A stretch of 64,000 nucleotides of DNA, from contig NZ_JAFBFW010000002.1 in the NCBI RefSeq assembly GCF_016909495.1, forward strand, positions 744,001 to 808,000, given 5' to 3'. Under the pieces are notes generated by a model. It made no database searches and was not told the origin of the DNA. It saw only the letters and a list, made by a program, of their open reading frames with translations. A program made the position numbers and the translations under genes. Positions 9,718 to 21,136 of the stretch are shown here, in pieces; position 1 is the first letter of the stretch; each line of letters starts with the position of its first letter. The stretch is from Pantoea coffeiphila. GTDB taxonomy: Bacteria; Pseudomonadota; Gammaproteobacteria; Enterobacterales; Enterobacteriaceae.

Positions 9718-10686
9718 TTAAGGCAGAATCGAAGGCTGGTCTGCGCCCTCTTTTTCCACTTTCTGCTGGATCATATGTTCACGCTTCATGCCCAGTTTCA
9801 GCGCCAGCGCTGAAGAGACATAAATCGACGAGATAGTACCGATGGTGATACCGATCAGCATGGTCAGAGAGAAACCTTTCAGCAGCTCGCCACCAAAAAT
9901 GAACAGGATCAGAACCATCGCCAGCGTCGTTGCCGAGGTGATAATGGTACGGCTCAGCGTCTGCGTCAGAGAGACGTTGGTGATATCGTAAGACGATCCG
10001 CGACGGATTTTGCGGAAGTTCTCACGAATACGATCCGAGACCACGATCTTATCGTTCAGCGAGTAGCCGATAACCGACATCAGCGAGGCAACGATAGTCA
10101 GATCGATCTCAACATGGAACAGAGAGAGCAGCCCCATGGTGATCACCACGTCGTGCGCCAGCGCCAACACAGTACCCAGCGCCAGTCGCCACTCGAAGCG
10201 GAAACCGATATAGATCAGAATGGCAATCAGCGCGGAGAGCAGCGCCATGCCGCCTGCCGTCGCCAGATCGCTACCCACCGTCGGCCCAACGAACTCAATA
10301 CGCTTAACGGTAGCATGCTGCTTAGTGGTGTCATTAATCACCGCCAGCACCTTGCTGCCCAGCTCCTGGCCCGCATTGCCTTCGTTCGGTGACATACGCA
10401 CCATCACATCACGGCTGCTGCCAAAGTTCTGCACCTGCGGTTCTGCGAAGCCGGCTTTCACCAGACTTTCGCGCATCACGTCCAGATCGGTCGGATTTTC
10501 CAGGTTGATCTCAATCACCGTACCACCGGTGAAATCAAGCCCCCAGTTAAACCCACGTACACCGATAATCGCTACCGAGATAATCAGCAGCAGACCAGAG
10601 ATGATGAACGCCAGCGTATCCCAGCGCATAAAGTCGACGACTTTACGCCCGTGATTCATTTGTTCAACACTATGTTCCTGTGACAC
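9718..10686 (-). CDS. secF: Protein translocase subunit SecF
   Basis: 322 residues. SecF forms a proton-driven complex with SecD that helps pull secreted proteins through SecYEG. It has the RND-like layout: one N-terminal transmembrane helix, a periplasmic domain starting near residue 50 ([14 protein letters not shown]), then five helices from about residue 140 ([20 protein letters not shown]). Conserved [37 protein letters not shown] is near residue 200. It follows secD after 10 bases. Confidence 0.97.
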   Translation of the reverse strand: MSQEHSVEQMNHGRKVVDFMRWDTLAFIISGLLLIISVAIIGVRGFNWGLDFTGGTVIEINLENPTDLDVMRESLVKAGFAEPQVQNFGSSRDVMVRMSPNEGNAGQELGSKVLAVINDTTKQHATVKRIEFVGPTVGSDLATAGGMALLSALIAILIYIGFRFEWRLALGTVLALAHDVVITMGLLSLFHVEIDLTIVASLMSVIGYSLNDKIVVSDRIRENFRKIRRGSSYDITNVSLTQTLSRTIITSATTLAMVLILFIFGGELLKGFSLTMLIGITIGTISSIYVSSALALKLGMKREHMIQQKVEKEGADQPSILP

Positions 10687-10696
10687 AACGCACTCC

Positions 10697-12544
10697 TCAG
10701 ATAGACAACTTGTTGATGCGTTTGCCGCCGTACATCAGATTAACGATGGCACGGGTGCCGATAATCGCGGTAAACATGGACGTTGCCACACCAATCGCCG
10801 TGGTGATAGCAAACCCTTTAATCGAGCCGGTACCCACTGCGTACAGAATGATAACTTTAATCAGCGTAGTCACGTTGGCATCAACGATACTGGAGAACGC
10901 ACCTTTATAGCCTTCATGAATCGCCTGCTGGACGGAACGCCCGTTACGCAGCTCTTCTTTGATACGCTCGTTGATCAGTACGTTAGCATCGACCGCAACC
11001 GCCAGCGTCAGTACGATACCGGCAATACCCGGCATCGTCAGCGTCGCACCCGGCAGCAGCGACATAATGCCGACAATCAGCACCAGGTTAGCTAACAGCG
11101 CGCTGGTCGCCACCAGACCGAATTTCTTGTACCACAGCACCATAAAGATGATCGAAGCGATCAGGCCCCACAGGCAGGCTTCCAGACCCTGAGTGATGTT
11201 CTGCTGACCCATAGTCGGGCCAATCGTACGCTCTTCAACAATCTGGATTGGCGCAATCAACGCACCGGCACGCAGCAGCAGCGACAGCTGACGTGCTTCG
11301 TTCGGGTTGTTAATGCCGGTAATACGGAAGCTGTTACCCAGACGAGACTGGATGTTCGCAACGTTGATCACCTCTTCCTGCTTCACCAGAATCGAACGGC
11401 CGTTGGCATCTTTCTTCCCGCTGTCTTTATATTCAACAAACAGGGTAGCCATCGCCTTACCGACGCTGTCTTTGGTGAAGTTGGACATGATGTTACCGCC
11501 AGCGCTGTCCAGGGAAATATTAACCTGTGGCTGGTTGTACTCATCCATGCTTGAGGTAGAGTCGGTAATATGGTCACCGGTGAGGATCACGCGTTTGTAC
11601 AGCACAACCGGCTGGCCATCACGCGTATCTTTCACTTCAGAGTCACCAGGAACGCGGCCGTTTGCGGCCGCTGTTGCATCCACGCTGGTGTTAACCAGGC
11701 GGAATTCCAGCGTTGCCGTTGCACCGAGGATCTCTTTCGCACGCGCGGTGTCCTGAATACCCGGCAGTTCAACCACAATGCGGTCCGCACCCTGGCGCTG
11801 CACCAGCGGCTCGGCTACGCCCAGCTGGTTAACACGATTTCGCAGAATGTTGATGTTCTGCTGTACCGCATATTCACGCGCTTCACGCAGACGTTCGTCG
11901 CTCATTACCGCAGTCAACGCATTGCTGCCGCTGCTACTGATGACCATGTCGCGGTGACGGCTCGTCAGATAGCTAACGGCCTGATTACGCGCATCCGCAT
12001 CGCGGAAACGAATCTCCATGCCGTAGTTGTCAGTTTTACGAACGTTAACGTAAGGAATATTTTTTTCACGCAGATCGCTACGCAGGCTATCGATATTTTG
12101 CTCCTGGAGTTTACCCAGAGCAGTATCCATATCGACTTCCATCAGGAAATGCACGCCGCCGCGCAGGTCAAGACCGAGTTTCATCGGCTCTGCGTTCAGC
12201 ATTGACAGCCAGGTGGGTGTAGCCGGCGCAAGATTAAGCGCCACAACGTAATTCTCGCCAAGAACCTTCATAATCGCTTCACGAGCGCGCAGCTGCACGT
12301 CGGTATTGGCGAAACGCGCCATAATAGCGCCGTTTTCCAGGGCAATAGATTTGCTCTGGATATTATCTTCTTTTAATGCGTTTTGGATCTGAACCAGCGT
12401 TTGCTCACTGGCGGCGCTTCCGCGCGCACCAGTGATCTGAACAGCCGGATCCTCACCATAAAGGTTAGGCAGTGCATACAGCAGACCGACGAGTAATACG
12501 ACGATCAGCATGATGTACTTCCATAAAGGATAACGGTTTAACAC
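10697..12544 (-). CDS. secD: Protein translocase subunit SecD
   Basis: 615 residues, the usual gamma-proteobacterial length. An N-terminal helix (residues ~10-27) is followed by a large periplasmic domain containing [16 protein letters not shown], and then five C-terminal helices. The conserved membrane motif [18 protein letters not shown] is near residue 515; its Asp is in the proposed proton path. It sits between yajC and secF in the classical queA-tgt-yajC-secD-secF cluster. Confidence 0.97.
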   Translation of the reverse strand: MLNRYPLWKYIMLIVVLLVGLLYALPNLYGEDPAVQITGARGSAASEQTLVQIQNALKEDNIQSKSIALENGAIMARFANTDVQLRAREAIMKVLGENYVVALNLAPATPTWLSMLNAEPMKLGLDLRGGVHFLMEVDMDTALGKLQEQNIDSLRSDLREKNIPYVNVRKTDNYGMEIRFRDADARNQAVSYLTSRHRDMVISSSGSNALTAVMSDERLREAREYAVQQNINILRNRVNQLGVAEPLVQRQGADRIVVELPGIQDTARAKEILGATATLEFRLVNTSVDATAAANGRVPGDSEVKDTRDGQPVVLYKRVILTGDHITDSTSSMDEYNQPQVNISLDSAGGNIMSNFTKDSVGKAMATLFVEYKDSGKKDANGRSILVKQEEVINVANIQSRLGNSFRITGINNPNEARQLSLLLRAGALIAPIQIVEERTIGPTMGQQNITQGLEACLWGLIASIIFMVLWYKKFGLVATSALLANLVLIVGIMSLLPGATLTMPGIAGIVLTLAVAVDANVLINERIKEELRNGRSVQQAIHEGYKGAFSSIVDANVTTLIKVIILYAVGTGSIKGFAITTAIGVATSMFTAIIGTRAIVNLMYGGKRINKLSI

Positions 12545-12570
12545 GGCAGTTCCCTTAGGGACATCAAAAA

Positions 12571-12900
12571 TTACAGCGCCTTCATCGAACCTTTCGGCAG
12601 AACGGCAGCTACGAAGTCACGTTTGACCACAACTTCAGTGGTTTCGTTCAGCGCGATAGCGACATAACCAGTTTCCGCTACTTTCGTAACGCGGCCTACC
12701 AGGCCACCGGTGGTCAGCACTTCATCACCCTTAGAGATTGAGTCCATCAGTTTTTTGTGCTCTTTCGCACGTTTCTGCTGAGGGCGCAGGATCATGAAGT
12801 AGAAAATCAGACCAAATACAACCAGCATAATCACCAGAGAGTAAGGACTTCCCTGTGATGGTGCTGCAGCTGCCACGGCATCAGAAATGAACAAGCTCAT
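12571..12900 (-). CDS. yajC: Sec translocase accessory subunit YajC
   Basis: 109 residues with one transmembrane helix (residues ~20-40), then [21 protein letters not shown] and a small cytoplasmic domain containing [14 protein letters not shown]. YajC associates with SecDF-YidC; it is not essential in E. coli. Located 17 bases after tgt and 26 bases before secD in the same direction. Confidence 0.97.
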   Translation of the reverse strand: MSLFISDAVAAAAPSQGSPYSLVIMLVVFGLIFYFMILRPQQKRAKEHKKLMDSISKGDEVLTTGGLVGRVTKVAETGYVAIALNETTEVVVKRDFVAAVLPKGSMKAL

Positions 12901-12917
12901 TAAAATTCCCTCATTGT

Positions 12918-14087
<1,170 letters not shown>

Positions 14088-14121
14088 TCAAAGGGACAGC
14101 CGATGCCGTCCTTTGGAAAAA

Positions 14122-15195
14122 TCAGCCCTGCCCCGGGATCTCGTGGCAGGCCTGCGAATTACGGGTAATAAACATCGCGTCACCGTAGCTGAAGAAGCGA
14201 TATTCCTGTGCTACCGCCTGCTGATAGGCATGCATGGTATTTTTATAACCAGCAAAGGCAGACACCAGCATAATCAGCGTAGACTCCGGCAGGTGGAAGT
14301 TAGTCACCAGCGCGTCAATGACCTGATAGTGATAACCCGGATAGATAAAGATTTTGGTATCGCCAAAGAACGGCGCAATCAGCGCATCGCCGGCGGCCTG
14401 CGCCGCGCTCTCCAGCGAACGAACCGAGGTGGTGCCCACGGCGATCACCCGATTGCCGCGCGCCTTACAGGCCAGTACCGCATCCACCACATCCTGCGGC
14501 ACTTCCGCATATTCGGCGTGCATAATGTGGTCTTCAATGCTGTCTACCCGCACCGGCTGGAATGTCCCCGCACCAACGTGCAGGGTAACAAATGCGGTTT
14601 CAATGCCCTTTTCACGCAGCGCGGCCAGAAGAGGCTCGTCGAAATGCAGACCGGCGGTAGGAGCCGCAACGGCGCCAGGTTTCTGGCTGTAAACCGTCTG
14701 ATAAAGCTCGCGGTCTACTTCTTCATCCGGACGATCGATATACGGCGGCAGCGGCATGTGGCCGATGTCGTTCAGAATATCCAGCACCGCGCGCGGGTCG
14801 TTAAATTCAATTTCAAACAGCGTGTCATGGCGTGCGGTCATCGTTGCCTGCACGTTTTCATCTTCGCCCAGCAGCAGTGCGCTGCCCGGTTTCGGAGATT
14901 TGGACGAGCGCACGTGGGCCAGCACACGCTTGTCATCCAGCATGCGCTCAATCAGCACTTCAATTTTCCCGCCGCTGGCCTTGCGGCCAAAAATACGTGC
15001 CGGGATCACCCGCGTATTGTTAAACACCAGCAGGTCACCGGGATTAAGTTTGTCCAGTAAGTCGGTGAACACCCCGTGCGTCAGCGCGCCATCCTCACCG
15101 TTTAACGACAGCAGACGGCACCCGCTGCGCTGGGCCTGCGGATAGTGGGCAATCAAAGATTCTGGTAACTCAAAAGAAAAATCGGCAACGCGCAT
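14122..15195 (-). CDS. queA: S-adenosylmethionine:tRNA ribosyltransferase-isomerase
   Basis: 357 residues from [16 protein letters not shown] second ATG two codons upstream (15201) is possible. QueA moves the ribosyl part of S-adenosylmethionine onto preQ1 in tRNA to form epoxyqueuosine. Typical segments: [69 protein letters not shown]. It heads the queA-tgt-yajC-secDF run and is divergent from acpH. Confidence 0.96.
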   Translation of the reverse strand: MRVADFSFELPESLIAHYPQAQRSGCRLLSLNGEDGALTHGVFTDLLDKLNPGDLLVFNNTRVIPARIFGRKASGGKIEVLIERMLDDKRVLAHVRSSKSPKPGSALLLGEDENVQATMTARHDTLFEIEFNDPRAVLDILNDIGHMPLPPYIDRPDEEVDRELYQTVYSQKPGAVAAPTAGLHFDEPLLAALREKGIETAFVTLHVGAGTFQPVRVDSIEDHIMHAEYAEVPQDVVDAVLACKARGNRVIAVGTTSVRSLESAAQAAGDALIAPFFGDTKIFIYPGYHYQVIDALVTNFHLPESTLIMLVSAFAGYKNTMHAYQQAVAQEYRFFSYGDAMFITRNSQACHEIPGQG

Positions 15196-15320
15196 GGTCA
15201 TTCACATTCAGGGAAATCAGGGCGCATATTCTAGCTGAAAAACGGCAACTTCTAAACCTGCCCTTGATCTTTCATGCCGTCGTTGCAAAGCCGTGGATAA
15301 AAATAAGATATAGTAGGCGC

Positions 15321-15902
15321 ATGAACTATCTCGCTCACCTCCATCTTGCCACGCTTGCCAACAGTTCGCTGCTGGGCAATTTGATGGCCGATTACATCCG
15401 CGGCAATCCACAGCAGCAGTTTTCTGCCGATATTGCCGAAGGGATTGCCCTGCACCGACGTATCGATGCGCTGACCGATTCGCTGCCGGAAGTCCGTGCT
15501 GCGCGGCAGCTGTTTCGTCCGGAAACGAAGCGCGTTGCGCCCATTACGCTGGACGTTATCTGGGATCATTTCCTGTCACATCACTGGGCTAAACTGGTGC
15601 CGGAAATTTCCCTGCCAGCTTTTTTGTCTCATGTTAAAAGTGTGATCGAGCCACAATTGCCGGGTACGCCGGAAGGTTTTCAGACTCTTAATCATTACTT
15701 ATGGCGAGACCGCTGGATGGAGCGTTATGCCGCCGCGCCCTATTTACAAAATGTGCTACGAGGAATGGCCAGCCGCCGTCCGCGCCTGGCGGCACTGAGC
15801 GAGAGTTATTACGATTTTGAAGAAAATTATCAACAACTTGAAGACTTTTTTTGGCAGTTGTATCCGCAGATGATGGATCGGGCGGCACGGCAAATTCTGT
15901 GA
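15321..15902 (+). CDS. acpH: Acyl carrier protein phosphodiesterase
   Basis: 193 residues, the same length as E. coli AcpH. It removes the 4'-phosphopantetheine group from acyl carrier protein. It belongs to the HD-like phosphodiesterase fold; MNYLAHLHLATLA, LMADYIRGNPQQ, GIALHRRIDALTDSLPEV and RRVAPITLDV-like residues with WDHFLSHHW carry the conserved His and Asp. The ATG at 15321 is the family start. It is divergent from queA with about 125 bases between the two starts, which should hold both promoters. Confidence 0.93.
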   Translation: MNYLAHLHLATLANSSLLGNLMADYIRGNPQQQFSADIAEGIALHRRIDALTDSLPEVRAARQLFRPETKRVAPITLDVIWDHFLSHHWAKLVPEISLPAFLSHVKSVIEPQLPGTPEGFQTLNHYLWRDRWMERYAAAPYLQNVLRGMASRRPRLAALSESYYDFEENYQQLEDFFWQLYPQMMDRAARQIL

Positions 15903-15986
15903 CATAGCCCCAGACTGACTTAGCGGTTGCCCTTTTCAATAAAAAGGTTATTGTATGATACTGTTTTAGTATTAACCTTTCTTTTG

Positions 15987-16023
15987 ATAGGCGTAACCTA
16001 TCTGAATAATCGGCGTATTACGC
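15987..16023 (+). promoter_or_regulatory. Candidate OxyR-binding site upstream of the peroxiredoxin gene
   Basis: ATAG-GCGTAAC-CTAT at 15987-16001 fits one OxyR half (ATAGnTnnnAnCTAT) with one mismatch. Seven bases later ATCGGCGTATTACG (from 16009) gives a weaker second half. The site ends about 80 bases before the start of a peroxide-reducing enzyme, where OxyR activation would be expected. Binding is not shown. Confidence 0.45.
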
Positions 16024-16100
16024 TGGCTCGCGGCAGGATGCACACCTTATACTTCCCGCATCTTGTCACCTTCATCCAACTTACTTTTACAGGAGTGAAC

Positions 16101-16703
16101 ATGGTCCTGGTAACTCGTCCAGCCCCTGATTTTACCGCCGCAGCCGTACTGGGCAACGGTGAGATCGTAGAGAACTTCAACTTTAAAAAACACACCGCTG
16201 GTAAAGCCACCGTTGTGTTCTTTTGGCCAATGGACTTCACCTTCGTCTGCCCTTCTGAGCTGATCGCTTTCGACAAGCGTTATGCTGAATTCCAGAAGCG
16301 CGGCGTTGAAGTTGTTGGTGTTTCCTTCGACTCAGAGTTCGTCCACAACGCGTGGCGTAAAACTCCGGTTGATAAAGGCGGCATCGGCGAAGTGCAGTAC
16401 GCAATGGTTGCCGACATCAAACGTGAAATCCAGAAAGCCTACGGTATTGAGCATCCGGACGCGGGCGTTGCCCTGCGCGGCTCTTTCCTGATCGACAAAG
16501 CCGGTGTGGTTCGCCACCAGGTTGTTAACGATCTGCCACTGGGTCGTAACGTTGATGAAATGCTGCGTATGGTTGATGCGCTGCAGTTCCACGAAGAGCA
16601 TGGCGAAGTGTGCCCGGCTCAGTGGGAAAAAGGCAAAGAAGGTATGGGCGCATCGCCAGAAGGCGTGGCGAAATACCTGTCTGAAAACGCCGCTAAGCTG
16701 TAA
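16101..16703 (+). CDS. 2-Cys peroxiredoxin (AhpC/TSA family)
   Basis: 200 residues from MVLVTRPAPDF, with the ribosome-binding site AGGAG 5 bases upstream. A typical 2-Cys peroxiredoxin: the peroxidatic Cys50 is in FTFVCPSEL and the resolving Cys171 is in EVCPAQW near the C-terminus. It reduces hydrogen peroxide and organic peroxides, taking electrons from a thioredoxin-type donor; no AhpF lies next to it. The upstream OxyR-like site fits oxidative-stress control. A strong terminator follows, so it is monocistronic. It differs from the AhpC partner of AhpF in sequence and context. Confidence 0.93.
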   Translation: MVLVTRPAPDFTAAAVLGNGEIVENFNFKKHTAGKATVVFFWPMDFTFVCPSELIAFDKRYAEFQKRGVEVVGVSFDSEFVHNAWRKTPVDKGGIGEVQYAMVADIKREIQKAYGIEHPDAGVALRGSFLIDKAGVVRHQVVNDLPLGRNVDEMLRMVDALQFHEEHGEVCPAQWEKGKEGMGASPEGVAKYLSENAAKL

Positions 16704-16716
16704 TTTCAGCTCTGCA

Positions 16717-16744
16717 AAAAACTCGCTTCGGCGAGTTTTTTTTT
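16717..16744 (+). terminator. Rho-independent terminator after the peroxiredoxin gene
   Basis: AAAAAACTCGC and GCGAGTTTTTT form the stem with a TTCG tetraloop (loop 16728-16731), followed by a T-run. Textbook intrinsic terminator. Confidence 0.93.
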
Positions 16745-16861
16745 GCCTGAATTTCCTCCCGCCCCTGCAATTATTGTTACTAACTTGTTGAAGGCACCTT
16801 TTGCCAGGCTGAAGAATACGGTTTTTATCCATTATATCTGGACCCGCCCCGCAACCACCAA

Positions 16862-16885
16862 CCGCCAGTAACCGGATTACGGCGG
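16862..16885 (+). promoter_or_regulatory. Imperfect palindrome upstream of the LacI-family gene
   Basis: CCGCC and GGCGG bracket GTAA ... TTAC around a CCGGA centre (16862-16885), 46 bases before the start of the LacI-family gene. A self-regulatory operator is possible. The dyad has an offset base and no known matching consensus, so this is tentative. Confidence 0.3.
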
Positions 16886-16930
16886 CAGGGCTAAAGATTT
16901 CATGCTTGCGACAATAGACAGGGAGTTGCA

Positions 16931-17920
16931 ATGGCGTCAGATAATAAAAACTGGATTACGGCAGCCGATGTTGCCCGTCATGCAGGGGTTTCACGTTCAG
17001 CGGTATCACGTACGTTTACACCCGGGGCCTCCGTCTCGGAGCAAACCCGCCAGCGGGTTCTGGCCTCGGCAAATGAACTGGGTTATCAGGTCAACATTAT
17101 TGCCAGAACGATGATAACCGGCAGCAGCAATTTCGTTGGCCTGATTTCCACCAGTTTCGACAATCCCTTTAACAGCAGGCTGCTGGTTTCGTTGATTCAT
17201 CATCTGACGCTGCACGGTTTTATGCCGCTGCTGTTGAATATAAACGGGCCACATCAGCTCGAATCCGCACTGTACAAGCTACTTAGCTACCATATCACCG
17301 GAGTGATCATGACCTCGGGTGCGCCCCCCCTTGCTCTGGCCCGCGAGTATCTGGCAAAGAAAATCCCGGTCGTGCTGGTTAACCGCTATGCCTGTCTGCC
17401 TGGCATCGATCGCATTTGCAGTGATAATACTCAGGGCGCAACCCAGGTTGCAGAGCTGTTTGTTGAACAAAATCTGCGACAGCTGGCTTTTATTGGAGAG
17501 AACCGGCACAGCTTTAATACCGCTGAGCGCTGGCGAGCCTTTCGTGCCGCGCTACCAGCAACACCGCCCGTGGCCCATTTCTGCGATCGGGACAGCTATC
17601 AGTGCGGTTGGGATGCAGCGGAAACGGTCTTAAGAGCACAGCCCGATCTCGAGGGAATTTTCTGTGCCAGCGATATGCTGGCGATGGGAGCGATGGACTA
17701 CCTTCGCCAGTCAGCACAAAGCACCGATGTCAAAGTGGTCGGGTTTGATGATATCCCACAGGCGAGTTATGCCGCCTACAGCTTGACGACCGTACGCCAG
17801 GATACCGATCGGTTAGCGCTGTTTTCCGTTGACTCCCTGCTCAAGCGCATTGAGAACTTTTCCCGCCCTTCACTCGAGCAGTCCGTACCGGTTGATCTGG
17901 TTCGCCGCTGTTCTGCCTGA
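16931..17920 (+). CDS. LacI-family transcriptional regulator
   Basis: 329 residues. The N-terminal helix-turn-helix is clear: ITAADVARHAGVSRSAVSRTF (residues ~9-29) followed by the hinge region ANELGYQVNIIAR. The remainder is a periplasmic-binding-protein-like sugar or effector domain (GLISTSFDNPFNSRLL, IPVVLVNRYA, GFDDIPQASYAAYSLTTVRQD). The ligand is unknown. No sugar genes adjoin it: a peroxiredoxin gene lies upstream and proY converges from downstream. An AGGGAG ribosome-binding site precedes the ATG. It could control itself or a remote operon. Confidence 0.9.
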   Translation: MASDNKNWITAADVARHAGVSRSAVSRTFTPGASVSEQTRQRVLASANELGYQVNIIARTMITGSSNFVGLISTSFDNPFNSRLLVSLIHHLTLHGFMPLLLNINGPHQLESALYKLLSYHITGVIMTSGAPPLALAREYLAKKIPVVLVNRYACLPGIDRICSDNTQGATQVAELFVEQNLRQLAFIGENRHSFNTAERWRAFRAALPATPPVAHFCDRDSYQCGWDAAETVLRAQPDLEGIFCASDMLAMGAMDYLRQSAQSTDVKVVGFDDIPQASYAAYSLTTVRQDTDRLALFSVDSLLKRIENFSRPSLEQSVPVDLVRRCSA

Positions 17921-17923
17921 TAC

Positions 17924-17960
17924 AAAAAAACCGCCATCCTCACGGATCGCGGTTTTTTTT
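17924..17960. terminator. Bidirectional terminator between the LacI-family gene and proY
   Basis: Seven As and CCGC (17924-17934) pair with GCGG and eight Ts (17949-17960). The inner ATCC/GGAT pairs extend the stem around a TCAC loop. T-runs exist on both strands, so it can terminate both convergent genes. Confidence 0.9.
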
Positions 17961-18002
17961 AAACTTCACCTACAGCTACCAGACCATTTAACCCATTAAC
18001 GG

Positions 18003-19352
18003 TTATTTGCGTCGCTTCACCCACTGCCAGCTCACTAACAGCAGCAGAATCCACGCAATACCGACGTACAGCGATACGCGGGTATCCGGGAAGTAGCCGA
18101 TCAGGCCAATAATAAAGACCAGGAAGAGAATACCCACCGTTGCGGTAAATGGCCCGCCCGGCAAGGCAAATGCCAGTTCCTTCTTCTGCTCGGCGCTCAG
18201 CGTGCGGCGGAAGCCAATCTGGGAGAACAGGATCATAATCCACACCCAAACGGTCGCAAACGTCGCCAGCGAAGCAATCACCAGGAATACTTTCTCCGGC
18301 ATCAGATAGTTCAGATACACCGCCACCAGCATAGCGGCCATCATGGCCATCACCGTGACCCACGGCACGCCCCTGCGGGAAACGTTTGCAAAGACCTTGG
18401 GTGCATGTCCCTGTTCAGCCATACCGTGCAGCATTCGCCCAACGCCGAAGACGTCGCTGTTAATCGCCGACAGTGACGCTGTGACCACCACAAAGTTGAG
18501 GATGGCTGCCGCTGCCGCAATGCCCATATGCTGGAAAGTCAGCACGAACGGACTGCCGTTGGTGCCCACCTGGTTCCACGGGTAGATGGACATAATGACG
18601 AATAGCGTACCGACATAAAACACCAGAATACGCAGCGGTACTGCATTAATTGCCCGTGGAATTGAGGTCTGTGGATCTTTCGCCTCACCGGCGGTAATAC
18701 CAATAATCTCAATACCACCGTAGGCAAACATCACCACCTGGAGCGACAGCATCATGCCGATCCAGCCGTTGGGGAAGAATCCGCCATTGGCCCACAGATT
18801 ACTGATGCCGGTTGGCTGGCCGCCGTTGCCGAGGCCCCAGACAATAATACCAATACCGGCGACAATCATGATGATGATGGTGGCAACTTTGAACAGCGAC
18901 AGCCAGAACTCTACCTCACCAAACACTTTCACCGTGGCGAGGTTAATAGCGCCAATAATCATCACCACGCTCAGCACCCAGATCCAGTGCGGCACATCCG
19001 GGAACCAGAAGCCCATATAGATACCGAACGCGGTAACGTCGGCAATCGCTACGATGAGAATTTCAAAGCAGTAGGTCCAGCCGGTGATATAACCTGCCAG
19101 CGGGCCGAGGTAGTCCTGCGCATAGCGCGAGAAGGAGCTGGCCTGAGGATTGTTGACCGACATTTCGCCCAGTGCACGCATAATGATATACGCCACCGCA
19201 CCGCCGATCAGATAGGCCAGAATAACGCTGGGACCGGCCATCTTGATAGCATCTGCCGAACCGTAAAACAGCCCGGTTCCGATTGCCGAACCCAGGGCCA
19301 TAAAACGAATATGGCGGGTGCTCAGTCCCTTTTTAAGTGTCGAACTTGTCAT
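18003..19352 (-). CDS. proY: Proline-type amino-acid permease ProY
   Basis: 449 residues with about 12 transmembrane helices; amino acid-polyamine-organocation superfamily. Very close to E. coli Pro[28 protein letters not shown] at the start, [23 protein letters not shown] and [28 protein letters not shown]. coli ProY is a cryptic proline transporter; histidine transport has also been proposed, so the substrate is not settled. It lies downstream of brnQ on the same strand, as in E. coli, with a hairpin between them. Confidence 0.92.
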   Translation of the reverse strand: MTSSTLKKGLSTRHIRFMALGSAIGTGLFYGSADAIKMAGPSVILAYLIGGAVAYIIMRALGEMSVNNPQASSFSRYAQDYLGPLAGYITGWTYCFEILIVAIADVTAFGIYMGFWFPDVPHWIWVLSVVMIIGAINLATVKVFGEVEFWLSLFKVATIIIMIVAGIGIIVWGLGNGGQPTGISNLWANGGFFPNGWIGMMLSLQVVMFAYGGIEIIGITAGEAKDPQTSIPRAINAVPLRILVFYVGTLFVIMSIYPWNQVGTNGSPFVLTFQHMGIAAAAAILNFVVVTASLSAINSDVFGVGRMLHGMAEQGHAPKVFANVSRRGVPWVTVMAMMAAMLVAVYLNYLMPEKVFLVIASLATFATVWVWIMILFSQIGFRRTLSAEQKKELAFALPGGPFTATVGILFLVFIIGLIGYFPDTRVSLYVGIAWILLLLVSWQWVKRRK

Positions 19353-19367
19353 CTATACACCTGTCGA

Positions 19368-19391
19368 CCCCTTACCTGATGAGGTAAGGGG
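19368..19391. repeat. 10-bp perfect hairpin between brnQ and proY
   Basis: CCCCTTACCT (19368-19377) pairs perfectly with AGGTAAGGGG (19382-19391) around a 4-base loop. There is no T-run after it on the minus strand. It may reduce read-through or protect the brnQ mRNA end rather than stop transcription. Confidence 0.6.
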
Positions 19392-19405
19392 AAGTTTTAC
19401 AACGC

Positions 19406-20728
19406 TTATTGCTGATGCGCAGTAACCGACTGGTGGCCTGACACGCGATCGTATACGGCTACCAATACCAGCATCACCAGTGAAGGTGGCAACCATGCCA
19501 GTCCCTGATCCGCCAGCGGCAGATTTTGGGCAAACCCAGGCAGCAAGGCCTTAAATTCCGTGGTTTTGATGGCGTCAATAATACCGAAAATCAGGCTCAC
19601 TAACATCGGTAAAGCGATGATTCGGCTACTTTTGTGCCACCACTTCAGGGTGAAACTCAACAGAACCAGCACAATACACGGCGGATAAATCGCCGTCAGC
19701 ACCGGAATAGAGAACTGGATCAGATGGCTCAGGCCCAGGTTAGACACCACCATGGAGAACAGGCCAAGGATAAACACCAGCTGGCGGTAAGTTAAAGGCA
19801 ACAGGCCTTCAAAGAACTCCGCGCACGCACAGGTCAGGCCAACGGCGGTGACCATACAAGCCACAAAAATCAGCGCGGCCAGGAAGAAACTGCCCATACC
19901 GCCAAAGGTGTGCTGCACATAGGCATGCAGAATAGCGGCACCGTTAGCCTGCTGATCGACAATCGATGCGCTGTCTGAACCCAGTTTGAACAGGCTGAGG
20001 TAAACCAGCGTCAGGCCAACACCGGCGATCAGACCGGCGATCACCGTATAGCGGGTCAGCAACTTCGCATTATCAATACCGCGTGAACGCGCGGCGTTGA
20101 CAATGACGATACCGAACACCAGCGCGCCCAGCGTATCCATGGTCAGATAGCCATTAACAAAGCCGCTGGAGAATGCCGCACGCTGATAGTCGTGGGTTGC
20201 CGGAGCAAGGCCACCGGCGGGCCACAGCAGCGCCGCAAGGCCCAGGATGGTCAGCGCAACGATTTTCAGCGGTGCCAGCACGTGGCCCACGGTATCCAGC
20301 AGTTTGCCGGGATAAAGAGAAATGCCAATCACCAGCGCAAAGTAGATCAGGCTGTACACCAGCAGCGGTAGAGCGCCATCGCCGGTCAGCGGGGCAATAC
20401 CCACTTCGAAGGAAACGGTAGCGGTACGCGGGGTGGCAAACAGCGGGCCCACGGCCAGGTAGCAGACCGTTGCCAGCACCACGCCGGCCGCTTTACCGAT
20501 TGGCGAGCTGAGGGCATCAATGCCGCCACCGACGCGCGCCAGTGCGATCACGGTGATCACCGGCAGACCCACGGCGGTAATCAGGAAGCCGATTGCGGCG
20601 GTCCAGACAAATTCGCCGGACTGGATACCCACCATCGGCGGGAAAATAATGTTTCCGGCACCTACGAAGAGGGCAAAAGTCATAAAGCCCAGCGCCAGAA
20701 TATCTTTTGGAGTTAAACGATGCGTCAT
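19406..20728 (-). CDS. brnQ: Branched-chain amino-acid transporter BrnQ (LIVCS family)
   Basis: 440 residues with about 12 transmembrane helices. A sodium- or proton-coupled carrier for leucine, isoleucine and valine. Diagnostic segments: [24 protein letters not shown] at the start, [23 protein letters not shown] and [28 protein letters not shown]. In E. coli brnQ directly follows phoR; here a MetE-like gene and a PstS-like gene have come between them. Confidence 0.96.
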   Translation of the reverse strand: MTHRLTPKDILALGFMTFALFVGAGNIIFPPMVGIQSGEFVWTAAIGFLITAVGLPVITVIALARVGGGIDALSSPIGKAAGVVLATVCYLAVGPLFATPRTATVSFEVGIAPLTGDGALPLLVYSLIYFALVIGISLYPGKLLDTVGHVLAPLKIVALTILGLAALLWPAGGLAPATHDYQRAAFSSGFVNGYLTMDTLGALVFGIVIVNAARSRGIDNAKLLTRYTVIAGLIAGVGLTLVYLSLFKLGSDSASIVDQQANGAAILHAYVQHTFGGMGSFFLAALIFVACMVTAVGLTCACAEFFEGLLPLTYRQLVFILGLFSMVVSNLGLSHLIQFSIPVLTAIYPPCIVLVLLSFTLKWWHKSSRIIALPMLVSLIFGIIDAIKTTEFKALLPGFAQNLPLADQGLAWLPPSLVMLVLVAVYDRVSGHQSVTAHQQ

Positions 20729-21087
20729 AAGGAACGGTGCTGCCTGTACTGGTATTGAATCGTGATGTCAGATTTATCCCCTGGGTCGCACTGTAAACGT
20801 TGCAAAATCAAGTCAATGCAGTGGAAACCACCGTGTATGAGCCGAACGGGCAGCGAATCAGAGCTGTTTATTTTCTGTATGCAGGGGGATGATGAAAAAA
20901 CGGTGGTAAGTAAAACGTTTATAGCGGAGAAAGGCAATACGGGATCTAAAAAGCAGTAGTATATAGCGTAAAAATAACAACAGGCAGCGCATATCATTAG
21001 TTAACGGGAATATCGCGTTACATGATTTGTATCTTTTTTATCCGACCCGGCGTTAATTTCTGCATTTTTACCTCACATGATGCACAA
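20729..21087. other. Intergenic region upstream of brnQ
   Basis: About 360 bases between brnQ and the MetE-like gene's terminator. It must hold the brnQ promoter. I see no supported gene: the short open frames here have no recognisable product and no good ribosome-binding site. The part from 20880 to 21060 is AT-rich. Confidence 0.5.
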
Positions 21088-21109
21088 AAGGCGCGTAAAA
21101 ACGCGCCTT
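21088..21109 (-). terminator. Terminator after the MetE-like gene
   Basis: AAGGCGCGT (21088-21096) and ACGCGCCTT (21101-21109) form a 9-bp stem. On the minus strand a TTTT loop and a short TTTTG tail are seen. It lies 28 bases past the stop of the MetE-like gene. Confidence 0.75.
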
Positions 21110-21136
21110 ATACACAAAATGACAGGGGTTAACGCC

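Noticed and set aside
20762-20959. 65-codon plus-strand frame upstream of brnQ
   Set aside because: No recognisable product and no good ribosome-binding site; treated as non-coding.
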